Shown here: piece after piece, positions 16,282 to 26,000 of the stretch | Position numbering within the stretch: position 1 is the stretch's first letter | Layout of the letters: the number at the start of each line of letters is the position of its first letter | NCBI RefSeq assembly: GCF_020387415.1 | Contig: NZ_JAGWCB010000010.1 | Location: 310,001 to 374,000, forward strand | Direction: 5' to 3' | Source: Ideonella benzenivorans | GTDB lineage: Bacteria > Pseudomonadota > Gammaproteobacteria > Burkholderiales > Burkholderiaceae_C | DNA: 64,000 nucleotides | Position numbers and translations under genes: made by a program | Notes under the pieces: model-generated | What the model saw: only the letters and a program-made list of their open reading frames with translations | Database searches by the model: none | What the model was told of the DNA's origin: nothing

Positions 16282-16974
16282 TCAGATGGACATCCGCTGA
16301 CGGACGCCCTCGGCTTCCATGTCAGCGCCCCGGCCCCGCTGGATGATCTCGCCGCGCTCCATCACCAGGTACTGGTCGGCCAGTTCGGCGGCGAAGTCGT
16401 AGAACTGCTCAACCAGCACGATGGCCATCGTCTTGCGGTCCGCCAGCATGCGGATCACCCGGCCGATGTCCTTGATGATGCTGGGCTGGATGCCTTCGGT
16501 CGGCTCGTCCAGGATCAACAGCTTGGGCCCGGCGGCCAGCGCCCGGGCGATGGCCAGCTGCTGCTGCTGCCCGCCCGACAGGTCCCCGCCCCGGCGGTGG
16601 ATCATCTGCTGGAGCACCGGGAACAGTTCGAACAGCTCGGCTGGGATCGGCGTGCTGCCAGGCTTGTAGGCCAGCCCCATGCGCAGGTTCTCTTCCACCG
16701 TCAGGCGGCCGAAGATCTCCCGCCCCTGAGGCACGTAGCCCACGCCCTTGCGCACCCGCTCATAGGGCGCGTCGTGGCTGATGTCCTGCCCGTCCAGGGT
16801 GATGGACCCTGTCTTGATCGGCACCACACCCATCAGGCTCTTGAGCAGCGTGGTCTTGCCCACGCCGTTGCGGCCCAGCACCACTGTCACCTCGCCCAGC
16901 TTCGCCTCGAAGCCGAGGTTGCGCAGGATGTGCGAGCCGCCGTAGTACTGGTTGAGTCCCTCGACCTTCAGCAT
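16282..16974 (-). CDS. urtE: Urea ABC transporter ATPase UrtE
   Basis: A 230-residue ABC ATPase of the LivF/UrtE type: Walker A GRNGVGKTT near residue 35, signature LSGGQQQQL near 138, Walker B LLILDEP, and the UrtE-typical TEGIQPSIIKDIG. It energises urea import together with UrtD on the UrtB/UrtC channel. ATG 16974 gives the usual N-terminus MLKVEGLNQYYGGSHILR. It is the last gene of urtABCDE, 22 bases after urtD. No urease genes follow; the next gene is convergent. Confidence 0.95.
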   Translation of the reverse strand: MLKVEGLNQYYGGSHILRNLGFEAKLGEVTVVLGRNGVGKTTLLKSLMGVVPIKTGSITLDGQDISHDAPYERVRKGVGYVPQGREIFGRLTVEENLRMGLAYKPGSTPIPAELFELFPVLQQMIHRRGGDLSGGQQQQLAIARALAAGPKLLILDEPTEGIQPSIIKDIGRVIRMLADRKTMAIVLVEQFYDFAAELADQYLVMERGEIIQRGRGADMEAEGVRQRMSI

Positions 16975-16996
16975 CTTTGGATTCCTTGTGAAGCGC

Positions 16997-17875
16997 TCAG
17001 CGGCCCAGGTAGACCTCGACGACCTTGTCATTGGCCTGCACCTCGGACAGCAGGCCCTCGGCCAGCACATGGCCTTCATGCAGCACGGTCACGGTCTTGC
17101 GGCCTTCGGTGAGCTGATCGACGAACTTCATGTCGTGTTCAACCACCACCAGCGAGTGCTTGCCCTCCAGGCGGAGGAACAGCTCGGCCGTGCGCTCGGT
17201 CTCCTCGTCGGTCATGCCGGCCACCGGCTCGTCCAGCAGCAGCAGCTTGGGCTCCTGCATCAGCAGCATGCCGATTTCCAGCCACTGCTTCTGGCCGTGG
17301 CTCAGCAGGCCCGCGGTGCGCTGGGCCTGCGGCAGCAGGTGGATCAGCTGCAGCGTCTCGCCGATGCGGTCCAGCTGCGCGCCACTCAGCCGGGCGAACA
17401 GCCCCGCACGGGCGCGGCGGTCGGCCTTGAGCGCCAGCTCCAGGTTCTCAAACACCGACAGCTCCTCGAACACCGTCGGTTTCTGGAACTTGCGGCCAAT
17501 GCCGATCTGGGCGATCTCGTTCTCACGCAGGCGCAGCAGGTCGATGTTGGAGCCGAAGGACGCCGTGCCCAGGTCGGGCCGCGTCTTGCCGGTGATGACA
17601 TCCATCATCGTCGTCTTGCCCGCGCCGTTGGGGCCGATGATGCAGCGCAGCTCGCCGACATTGATCGCCAGGCTGAGGTTGTTCAGCGCCTTGAAGCCGT
17701 CGAAACTGACCGTGATGCCGTCCAGGTAGAGCGCCACGCCATGGGCAAAGTCCGGCTGCGCCCCGTGCAGAACCCGACCGAAGCTGGCCTCGCGGTCGCC
17801 CGAGGAGGTGGTCTTGGCGTGGGCCTCGTGCGCGGCCAGGCGCTGGGCGCCGGCCTCCATCAGTTCGGGCGTCAT
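16997..17875 (-). CDS. urtD: Urea ABC transporter ATPase UrtD
   Basis: A 292-residue ABC ATPase of the LivG/UrtD type. A variable N-terminal stretch of about 45 residues precedes the ATPase domain: Walker A GPNGAGKTTMMD, FQKPTVFEELSVFENLELA, signature LSHGQKQWLEIG, Walker B LLLLDEP and the switch His in VVVEHDM. The start ATG at 17875 overlaps the urtC stop (ATGA), which indicates coupled translation. It pairs with UrtE. Confidence 0.95.
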   Translation of the reverse strand: MTPELMEAGAQRLAAHEAHAKTTSSGDREASFGRVLHGAQPDFAHGVALYLDGITVSFDGFKALNNLSLAINVGELRCIIGPNGAGKTTMMDVITGKTRPDLGTASFGSNIDLLRLRENEIAQIGIGRKFQKPTVFEELSVFENLELALKADRRARAGLFARLSGAQLDRIGETLQLIHLLPQAQRTAGLLSHGQKQWLEIGMLLMQEPKLLLLDEPVAGMTDEETERTAELFLRLEGKHSLVVVEHDMKFVDQLTEGRKTVTVLHEGHVLAEGLLSEVQANDKVVEVYLGR

Positions 17876-19002
17876 GCGCGCTCCTCCTTTTTCTTGCGCA
17901 GCAGTTGGCCCGCCAGCCCGGCCAGGCCTTGCGGCAGGAACAGCGTGACCGCGATGAACAAAGCCCCCAGGAAGTACAGCCAGAACTCGGGGAAGACCTG
18001 GGTGAACCAGCTCTTGGCGCCATTGACGAAGAAGGCGCCGACGATCGGGCCGATCAGGCTGGCCCGGCCACCCACCGCGGTCCAGATCGCGATCTCGATC
18101 GAGGCCGCGGGGCTCATCTCGCTGGGGTTGATGATGCCGACCTGCGGCACGTAGAGCGCTCCGGCCACGCCACACATCACCGCCGACAGCGTCCAGATGG
18201 CCAGCTTGTAGGCCAGCGGGTTGTAGCCGGTGAACATCACCCGGCTCTCGGCGTCACGGATGGCCTGCAGCACGCGGCCGAACTTGCTGTTCACGATGTA
18301 GCGGGCCATCAGGTAGAAGCCGATCAGCGTCAGGCCGGTCAGCACGAACAGCGCCATGCGGGTGGACGGCTGCGCGAGCGGGATGCCCAGAATGCGCTTG
18401 AAGTCGGTGAAGCCGTTGTTGCCGCCAAAGCCCGTCTCATTGCGGAAGAACAGCAGCATGGCCGCGAAGGTCATGGCCTGGGTGATGATGGAGAAGTACA
18501 CCCCCTTGATGCGCGAGCGGAAGGCGAAGAAGCCGAACACGAAGGCCAGCACGCCCGGCACCAGCAGCACCAGCAGCCACTGGGCCACGAAGCTGTCGGA
18601 CACGGCCCAGTGCCAGGGCAAGGTTTTCCAGTCCAGGAAGACCATGAAGTCCGGCAGGTCGCTCTGGTAGTTGCCGTCGCGGCCGATCTGGCGCATCAGG
18701 TACATGCCCATGGCATAGCCGCCGAGCGCGAAGAACACGCCGTGGCCCAACGACAAGATGCCGGTGTAGCCCCAGATCAGGTCCATGGCCAGCGCGCAGA
18801 TGGCGTAGCACATGATCTTGCCGATCAGGGCGACGGCATAGTCGCTCAGGTGCAACGGGCTGCCGGCAGGCACCAGCAGGTTCAGCACCGGCACCAGCAC
18901 GGCCACCACGGCAGTAACCACCGCCACCGTGGTCCAGCCGGTCACGCCCAGCAGCAGGCTGCGGCGCGGCGTGGGAAGAGAGGAAGTGGGTAGGGAGCTC
19001 AT
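17872..19002 (-). CDS. urtC: Urea ABC transporter permease UrtC
   Basis: A 376-residue LivM-like permease with about 9-10 helices. Family features include DLIWGYTGILSLGHGVFFALGG and FRSRIKGVYFSIITQAMTFA, and the FRNETGFGGNNGFTDFK segment characteristic of UrtC. It forms the channel with UrtB. It starts 9 bases after the urtB stop and overlaps urtD by 4 bases. Confidence 0.96.
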   Translation of the reverse strand: MSSLPTSSLPTPRRSLLLGVTGWTTVAVVTAVVAVLVPVLNLLVPAGSPLHLSDYAVALIGKIMCYAICALAMDLIWGYTGILSLGHGVFFALGGYAMGMYLMRQIGRDGNYQSDLPDFMVFLDWKTLPWHWAVSDSFVAQWLLVLLVPGVLAFVFGFFAFRSRIKGVYFSIITQAMTFAAMLLFFRNETGFGGNNGFTDFKRILGIPLAQPSTRMALFVLTGLTLIGFYLMARYIVNSKFGRVLQAIRDAESRVMFTGYNPLAYKLAIWTLSAVMCGVAGALYVPQVGIINPSEMSPAASIEIAIWTAVGGRASLIGPIVGAFFVNGAKSWFTQVFPEFWLYFLGALFIAVTLFLPQGLAGLAGQLLRKKKEERA

Positions 19003-19011
19003 GCGTTTCTC

Positions 19012-20598
19012 TCAAGCCTCGGCACTGCGGCCCTTCATCGCGAACAGCCCTTGCGGCCGCTTCTGGATGAAGACGACGATGACGACCAGCACCATGATCT
19101 TGGCCAGCACGGCGCCGGCCCAGCCTTCCAGGAACTTGTTCAGCACCCCCAGGCCCAGCGCGGCGTAGACGGTGCCGGCCAACTGGCCGACGCCCCCCAG
19201 CACCACGACCATGAAGGAGTCGACGATGTAGTTCTGCCCCAGGTCGGGGCCGACGTTGCCCACCTGGCTCAGCGCGCAGCCGGCCAGACCGGCGATCCCG
19301 GCGCCCAGGCTGAAGGCATAGGTGTCGATGCGGGCGGTGTTGACGCCCATGCAGGCGGCCATGCGGCGGTTCTGGGTCACGCCGCGCACGAACAGGCCCA
19401 GCCGGGTCTTGGCGATCAGCAGCGAGACGCCCCCCAGCACCAGGAAGGCGAAGGCGATGATCGCGATGCGGTTGTAGGGCAGCGTCAGGTTGCTCATCAC
19501 GTCGATGCCGCCCGACAGCCAGGCCGGGTTCTCGACCGGCACGTTCTGCGCGCCAAAAAGGGTTCGCACGCCCTGCATCAGCACCAGCGAGATGCCCCAG
19601 GTGGCCAGCAGGGTCTCCAGCGGACGGCCATAGAGCCAGCGGATCACCAGCCGCTCCAGCACCGCGCCCACCAGCGCCGAGGCCAGGAAGGCCATCGGCA
19701 CCGCCAGCCAGAGGTAGTAGTCCCACGCGCCGGGCGCATAGGCCTTGAACAGGTTCTGCACCACATAGGTGGCATAGGCGCCGATCATCATCAGCTCGCC
19801 GTGGGCCATGTTGATCACGCCCATCAGGCCGTAGGTGATGGCCAGGCCCAGCGCCACCAGCAGCAGAATGCTGCCCAGGCTGAGGCCGGTGAACAGCACG
19901 CCCAGGCGGTCGCCCCAGGCCAGGCGCGCAGACACCTTGTCCAGCGAGGCCAGCAGCGCGCCCCGCACCGCGGGGTCGGTCTCACCGCCGGCGGCCAGAC
20001 GCTCCTGCAGCAGGCTCTTGACCTGCATCCGGCCGCTTTCACCCAACAGGCGCGCAGCATCCAGCCGCTGCGCCGGGTCCGGCGCGGTGACCAGGATGGA
20101 GGCCCGCATGCGGCCCAGCGTCTCCTGGAGCGCGCCGTCCTTTTCGGCGGCCAGGGCCTTCTCGATCAACGGCAGCTGGGCCATCTCCAGCGACTGCTTG
20201 CCCAGCGCGGCCACCGCATCACGGCGGGTGGACAGCTCGGGCGACAACAGCTGCAGGCCGGCTTGCGCGGCCTCCAAGGCGCCCCGCATGCGGTTGTTGT
20301 TGACCACGTCCTCCGCATCGTCGGGCAGCGTCGCGGCGGCTCCGGTGGCGGCGTCGACCACCGACTCGCCCTGCACGATCAGCACCTGCCGGGGCGTGAG
20401 CTTGACGGCATCGTCCAGCAGGGCGTTGACCAGCGGGGGCAGGCCCGCATCGGCACGCGCCACCGCGGCGTCCAGGGCCGTGATGCGGTCATCGGTCTCG
20501 CCGCTGGCGATGGCCCGGGCCTGTTCGGGCGTGAGGGCATGGGCGGTGGCGGCCAGGGCGGTCAGGCCCGCCAGCAGCAGCGTTCTGCACAAGCGCAT
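19012..20598 (-). CDS. urtB: Urea ABC transporter permease UrtB
   Basis: A 528-residue protein. A signal-like start (MRLCRTLLLAGLTALAATAH) and a roughly 200-residue extracytoplasmic extension precede the LivH-like permease (from about 225), with GLMGVINMAHGELMMIGAYA and the UrtB-type RRMAACMGVNTARIDTYAFS. The long N-terminal extension is normal for UrtB and separates it from amino-acid permeases. Pairs with UrtC. The ribosome site is weak (AAGAG). Confidence 0.95.
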   Translation of the reverse strand: MRLCRTLLLAGLTALAATAHALTPEQARAIASGETDDRITALDAAVARADAGLPPLVNALLDDAVKLTPRQVLIVQGESVVDAATGAAATLPDDAEDVVNNNRMRGALEAAQAGLQLLSPELSTRRDAVAALGKQSLEMAQLPLIEKALAAEKDGALQETLGRMRASILVTAPDPAQRLDAARLLGESGRMQVKSLLQERLAAGGETDPAVRGALLASLDKVSARLAWGDRLGVLFTGLSLGSILLLVALGLAITYGLMGVINMAHGELMMIGAYATYVVQNLFKAYAPGAWDYYLWLAVPMAFLASALVGAVLERLVIRWLYGRPLETLLATWGISLVLMQGVRTLFGAQNVPVENPAWLSGGIDVMSNLTLPYNRIAIIAFAFLVLGGVSLLIAKTRLGLFVRGVTQNRRMAACMGVNTARIDTYAFSLGAGIAGLAGCALSQVGNVGPDLGQNYIVDSFMVVVLGGVGQLAGTVYAALGLGVLNKFLEGWAGAVLAKIMVLVVIVVFIQKRPQGLFAMKGRSAEA

Positions 20599-20628
20599 GG
20601 AAGACTCTTTTCGAAGGCTGGGGGCAAG

Positions 20629-20660
20629 AAAACGGGCCGGTCCGTCACCGGCCGGCCCGT
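20629..20660 (-). terminator. Attenuator-like terminator between urtA and urtB
   Basis: On the minus-strand transcript a GC hairpin (outer arms 20632-20638 with 20654-20660, or inner GGCCGGT/ACCGGCC around a 5-base loop) is followed by TTTTCTT. It lies in the 109-base gap after urtA. Partial termination here would keep the binding protein in excess over the permeases, as is common in ABC operons. Confidence 0.55.
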
Positions 20661-20707
20661 GTCAGCGGGGGCCCGTTCCCTCGGAGAGGAACAGGCCGGC
20701 CGGCTGC

Positions 20708-21973
20708 TTACTTCTTCTCGGGTTCGTCCTTCTTGCCCTTGTTCTCGGGGATGTAGGGGCTCCACGGCTGGGCCTTGATCGGGCCCGGGGTCTTCCACAC
20801 CACGTTGAACTGGCCGTCGGCCTTCACCTCACCGATGAACACCGGCTTGTGCAGGTGGTGGTTCTTCTTGTCCATCTCGACGGTGAAGCCGTCCGGGGCC
20901 TTGAAGGTCTGGCCGGCCATCGCCGCGATCACCTTGTCGGTGTCGGTGGACTTGGCCTTCTCGACGGCCTGGGCCCACATGTGGATGCCGATGTAGGTGG
21001 CTTCCATCGGGTCATTGGTCAGCGGCTTGTCCATCTGGCCCGGGATCTTCTTGGCCTTGGCGTAGGCCGTCCATTCCTTGATGAACGCGGCGTTGGTCGG
21101 GTTCTTGATGGACATGAAGTAGTTCCAGGCGGCCAGGTGGCCCACCAGCGGTTTGGTGTCCACACCGCGCAGCTCTTCCTCACCCACCGAGAAGGCCACC
21201 ACCGGCACGTCGGTCGCCTTCAGGCCCTGGTTGCCCAGCTCCTTGTAGAAGGGCACGTTGGAGTCGCCGTTGATGGTCGAGACCACAGCCGTCTTCTTGC
21301 CTTCGGCCGCGAACTTCTTGATCTTGGCGATGATGGACTGGTAGTCGGAGTGGCCGAAGGGGGTGTACTCCTCCAGGATGTCGGCGTCCTTCACCCCCTT
21401 GCTGTGCAGGAAGGCGCGCAGGATCTTGTTGGTGGTGCGGGGGTAGACATAGTCGGTGCCCAACAGCACGAAGCGCTTGGCCGAACCGCCGTCCTTGCTC
21501 ATCAGGTATTCCACCGCAGGAATGGCCTGCTGGTTGGGCGCGGCGCCGGTGTAGAACACGTTCTTGCTCAGCTCTTCACCCTCGTACTGCACCGGGTAGA
21601 ACAGCAGCGAGTTCTTCTCTTCGAACACCGGCAGCACCGACTTGCGGCTCACCGAGGTCCAGCAGCCGAAGGTGACGGCCACCTTGTCCTTGTCGATCAG
21701 CTGCTTGGCCTTTTCGGCGAACAGCGGCCAGTTGGAGGCCGGGTCCACGACCACCGGTTCCAGCTTCTTGCCCAGCACGCCGCCCTTGGCGTTGATCTCG
21801 TCGATCGTCATCAGGGCCACGTCCTTCAGCACGGTCTCGGAGATCGCCATCGTGCCCGACAACGAGTGCAGAACGCCGACCTTGATGGTGTCGGCCGCCT
21901 GGGCCAGGGAGGAGAAGCCGAGCGCACAGGCCGCGGCGGCCAGGGCGGTGACGGAACGGCGGGAAATCTTCAT
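20708..21973 (-). CDS. urtA: Urea ABC transporter substrate-binding protein UrtA
   Basis: A 421-residue periplasmic binding protein: signal peptide with twin Arg near the start (MKISRRSVTALAAAACALGF), then the mature part DTIKVGVLHSLSGTMAISET typical of UrtA/AmiC-like type I binding folds, with TFGCWTSVSRKSVLPVFEEK and LLFYPVQYEGEE. It captures urea (or short amides) and delivers it to UrtBC. It is the first urt gene, 143 bases downstream of a LuxR-type regulator gene in the same direction. I see no clear sigma-54 (GG-N10-GC) element in that gap. Confidence 0.96.
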   Translation of the reverse strand: MKISRRSVTALAAAACALGFSSLAQAADTIKVGVLHSLSGTMAISETVLKDVALMTIDEINAKGGVLGKKLEPVVVDPASNWPLFAEKAKQLIDKDKVAVTFGCWTSVSRKSVLPVFEEKNSLLFYPVQYEGEELSKNVFYTGAAPNQQAIPAVEYLMSKDGGSAKRFVLLGTDYVYPRTTNKILRAFLHSKGVKDADILEEYTPFGHSDYQSIIAKIKKFAAEGKKTAVVSTINGDSNVPFYKELGNQGLKATDVPVVAFSVGEEELRGVDTKPLVGHLAAWNYFMSIKNPTNAAFIKEWTAYAKAKKIPGQMDKPLTNDPMEATYIGIHMWAQAVEKAKSTDTDKVIAAMAGQTFKAPDGFTVEMDKKNHHLHKPVFIGEVKADGQFNVVWKTPGPIKAQPWSPYIPENKGKKDEPEKK

Positions 21974-22116
21974 GGGGTGGGTGCTCCAAACCGAGGGGTT
22001 GTCGAGCCTCTTGCCGAGGCGTTGTCCCGTGCCTGACGGGCTGACGCTAGGTTAGGAGCGCAGCGGGGGCGCACCAATACGCAGGTTGGCGTACCCGGCG
22101 CAGCGGGCGGCCGGTG

Positions 22117-23079
22117 TCAGCCGGCCTCGCCGTTGCGGCGCAGCCGGCCCAGGGCCAGTGCCGCGGCCGCGGTGCGGGTCTCCACGCCGAGCTTTTCGAA
22201 CACGTGTTCGAGGTGCTTGTGCACCGTGCGGGGGCTGGTGCCCAGGATCTCGCCGATGTCGCGGTTGGTCTTGCCCTGGATGACCCAGTGCAGCACCTCG
22301 GCCTCGCGCGCGGTCAGCGGCAGCGCCTGCATCAGGGCCTGGGTCAGCGCGGCCTCGGAGGTCTCGCGCAGCACCAGCAGCCACTCGCCCTCGCTGCCCT
22401 GGTCACCCGGCATCGGGTGCAGGTCGAAGCTGACGCGGCGGCTGCCCTGCGAAATGTTCAGCGGCGCGGCCTCGGCCCCGGCGCGACGGCGCAGCCCTTC
22501 CCGGGCCAGCCAGGCCGCCACCTCGGCCGGCAGGGCCTGCTCGGGCACCGCGGGGAAGATCTCGCCCATCAGCCGCCGGGCCAGCACCGTCTGCCAGAGA
22601 CGGCGCCCATCCCGCTCGCGCACCACCAGCGTGGCATGGCCGAAGGCATCCAGCGCATTGCGGGCCTGGCGTTGGTCGCGGGCGCTGCGCAGGTGCGCCG
22701 CCAGCCGGGCCAGGACCTCGCGCGGGCGCAGGGGCTTGGTCACGTAATCGGCGCCACCGGCGGCAAAGGCTTCGACCACTGCCTCGGTCTCGGTCAGGCC
22801 GGTCATGAAGATGATCGGGATGCCGGCGGTGACCGGGTCGGCCTTGAGCCGGCGCGCCACCTCGAAGCCGTCCATGCCTGGCATGACCGCGTCCAGCAGG
22901 ATGATGTCGGGCTGGGCCTGGGCGGCCCGCTGCAACGCGGCCTCGCCATGGGTGGCCACCAGCACGGTGTAGCCCGATTCGTCCAGCGCATCGTGCAGCA
23001 CGGCCAGGTTGTCCGGCACGTCATCGACGATCAGCACCAGGTCGCTGTCGCGGGCGGCATCAATCAGGTCGGGGTTCAT
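22117..23079 (-). CDS. LuxR-type response regulator with central PAS-like domain
   Basis: A 320-residue regulator. Receiver domain about 12-130 with phospho-acceptor Asp near 63 in IILLDAVMPGMDG and Lys in DYVTKPLRP. A middle segment (about 145-240, NALDAFGHATLVVRERDGRR) looks PAS-like. A LuxR/NarL helix-turn-helix follows (about 250-310, LTAREAEVLHWVIQGKTNRD, then IGEILGTSPRTVHKHLEHVF). It overlaps the hybrid kinase gene by 20 bases and precedes urtA, so it is probably the kinase's output and a regulator of urea uptake (inference). Confidence 0.92.
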   Translation of the reverse strand: MNPDLIDAARDSDLVLIVDDVPDNLAVLHDALDESGYTVLVATHGEAALQRAAQAQPDIILLDAVMPGMDGFEVARRLKADPVTAGIPIIFMTGLTETEAVVEAFAAGGADYVTKPLRPREVLARLAAHLRSARDQRQARNALDAFGHATLVVRERDGRRLWQTVLARRLMGEIFPAVPEQALPAEVAAWLAREGLRRRAGAEAAPLNISQGSRRVSFDLHPMPGDQGSEGEWLLVLRETSEAALTQALMQALPLTAREAEVLHWVIQGKTNRDIGEILGTSPRTVHKHLEHVFEKLGVETRTAAAALALGRLRRNGEAG

Positions 23080-26000
23080 CCAGCACTCGGTTCAGCCAGT
23101 CCAGCAGCGCGTCCAGCTGGAACTGGCGGGTCAGCGTCCGGGCCCGGTCGGTGAACGCGGCCGCCTCCGGATGGGCCGCGGCCATCGCCTCCAGCTGCCG
23201 CGTGATGCCACGCGGGTAGCCCAGGGCCACCACCTCGCGCAGGGCCTCCAATTGTCCAACCGATGGCAGCGGGCCGATGGCCCGCCCCCCCGCCGCGGCC
23301 GGCGGCCGGGACTGCGACGCCACGCCGTCGGCCGGCAGCCAGCTCAGGCCCAGGTGGCTGCCCAGCCAGTCCAGCAACTCCACCAGGCGCACCGGCTTGA
23401 CCAGGAAGTCGCTGGCTGGCAGCCCCAGGTCGTTGTCCAGCCCCTTGTCGAAGGCATTGGCCGAGATGATGGCCACCTCGGCCTGGCTGAGCCCCTGGGC
23501 GCGGATTCGGCGCAAGGTCTCCCAGCCGTCAATGCCCGGCATGGCCAGGTCAAGGAAGATCGCGTCGGGCCGCAGCGTGGCCAGGCGTTGCAGACATTCC
23601 TCGCCGGAGGCCGCCTGCTCGATGACGAAGCCCAGCGGTTGCAGCAGGTCCACCAGCAGCGTGCGGTCGGCCTCCTCGTTGTCCACCACCAGGATGGTGC
23701 GGCGCGGCCCGGCGTAGCCGCTGCGCGCGGAGACGGGCGCCCCGCTGGCGCTGGGCGTGTCCGCCGGCAGCGCGGGCAGGAACAGACGCAGCCCAAAGGT
23801 GCTGCCCTGCCCGGGCGTGCTGCGCACGGTCATCTCGCCGCCCATCAGGTCGGTCAACATCTTGCTGATGGTCAGGCCCAGACCAGTGCCCCCGGCCGCG
23901 GCCGTGCTGGCCGAGGAGCCCCGCGCGAAGGGCTCGAAGACGCGCTCCAGCTCGGCCGGCTGCATGCCGGGGCCGGAGTCGATGATCTCGATGCGGGCCA
24001 TCTCGCGCGCGTAGTGGACGCAAAAGACCACCTCGCCGTGGCTGGTGAACTTCACCGCATTGCCCAGCAGATTGATCAGGATCTGGCGCAGACGGCGCTC
24101 GTCCGCCCGCACCACCTCGGGCAGGTCCACCGCCAGCTCGGCCCGAAAGCCGATGCCCTTGGCCGCCGCCTGCAGCTCGAACAGGCCGGCAATCTCGGTC
24201 ATGCAGTCGCGAAAGCGCATCGGCTTGCGGTCCAGCGTCAGCTTGCCGCCCTCGATGCGCGCCAGGTCCAGCGTGCCCTCGATCAGGCCCAGCAGGTGGT
24301 CGCCGCCACGGCGGATCACCGACACCGCATGGCGCCGATGGGCCGGCATCGCCGCGTCCTCTTCAAGCAGCTGGGCGTAGCCCAGGATGCTGTTGAGCGG
24401 CGTGCGCAGTTCGTGGCTGATGGAGGTGATGTAGCGCGTCTTGGCCTGGTTGGCCGCCTCGGCCGCGCGCTTGGCGGCCTGCAGCGCCAGGTCGGTCTGG
24501 CGGTGGGAGTCGATCTCGCGCATCAGCGCCTCGGTCTGGCGCTGGGTCTCCTCCTGGGCCACCTGCCGGCTCTTGTGCGCCAGCACCACCCACCAGGCCA
24601 CCACGCCGGCCACCAGCAGCAAGGCGGCGTAGGCCTTGATGAAGCCAGCCCGCAGCGAGGGCTCCAGCATCGGCACGAACTGGGCCCCGCGCTCGGTCAG
24701 CACCTTCACCTCCTGGTGGTAGAGCAGACCGAACAAAGCCGCCAGCGCCGGCACGATGCAGCCCATCAGCAGCAGGTACTGGCCCAGGCCGGTGTCCACC
24801 TGGGGCGCCAGCCGCGGCGGCAGCAGGCGCTGCAGGAGCTGCTTCCAGCCGGCCCAGATGCGGTCCACCAACCGGGGCTGGGGCTTGCACTGGTCGGCAC
24901 AGCGGGCCTCCAGCGTGCAGCACAGCGAGCAGATGAAGCCCCCATAGGCGGGGCAGCGCGCCATGTCCTCGGTTTCGTAGTCGCGCTCGCAGACCACGCA
25001 GCGCTGCAGGCGGCGGTAACTGCCGCCTCCATCGGCCAGGCCCGGCGCAGCCGCGGGCACCGGCTCGGGCTGGCGGGCCAGGTAGTAGCGCCCCTGCGTG
25101 GCCCAGGCGATCAACGGTGAGGCCACCAGCGCCGTCACCAGGGCGATCAGGGCCGAGAACGCCTGCGCCGTCGGCCCGAACGCCCCCAGGTGGGCGGCGA
25201 TCGACAGGGTGGAAGCAAGCGCCATGGCACCAACGCCGACCGGGTTCACATCATGCAGATAAGCGCGGCGGAACTCGATGCCCGGCGGGCTCCAGCCCAG
25301 GGGCTTGTTGATGACCAGGTCAGCCACCACCGCCATGATCCAGCTGATCGCGATGTTGGAGAACAACCCCAGCACGCCGCCCAGGGCCTGGAACACGTCC
25401 AGCTCCATCAGCATCAGCGCGATCAGGGTGTTGAAGACCATCCACACCACCCGGCCCGGGTGGCTGTGGGTGACGCGGGAAAAGAAGTTCGACCAGGCCA
25501 GCGAGCCGGCATAGGCATTGGTGACGTTGATCTTGAGCTGCGAGACGACCACGAACAGCGCCGTGGCCGCCACCGCCACCCCGTAGTGGGGAAAGACGAA
25601 CTCGTAGGCGGCCAGGTACATCTGGCTCGGGTCCACCGCCCGCTCCACCGGCACCATGTGGCCAATGGCCAGGTAGGCCAGCAACGCGCCGCCCAGCATC
25701 TTCAGCACCCCCGGCAGCACCCAGCCCGGCCCGCCCACCAGCACCGCGGTCCACCAGCGCAGGCGGTGGCCGGGCCGGCATTCGGGCATGAAGCGCAGGT
25801 AATCCACCTGTTCGCCCATCTGGGTGATCAGGGCCACGCCGACCGTCATCGCGGCGCCGAAGGCCTGCAGGTTGAACTGACCGAACTGACCGCCCTCGCC
25901 CGGGTAATGCGCCAGGCCGTCGATCAGCCCCGGGTTCTCATGGAACACGTACAGATAAGGCAGCACCAGCATGGCCAACCACAGTGGCTGGGTCCAGACC

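Noticed and set aside
21974-22116. Possible sigma-54 or NtrC site upstream of urtA
   Set aside because: GG and GC pairs occur but not with the required 10-base spacing, and no good GCAC/GTGC palindrome was found.
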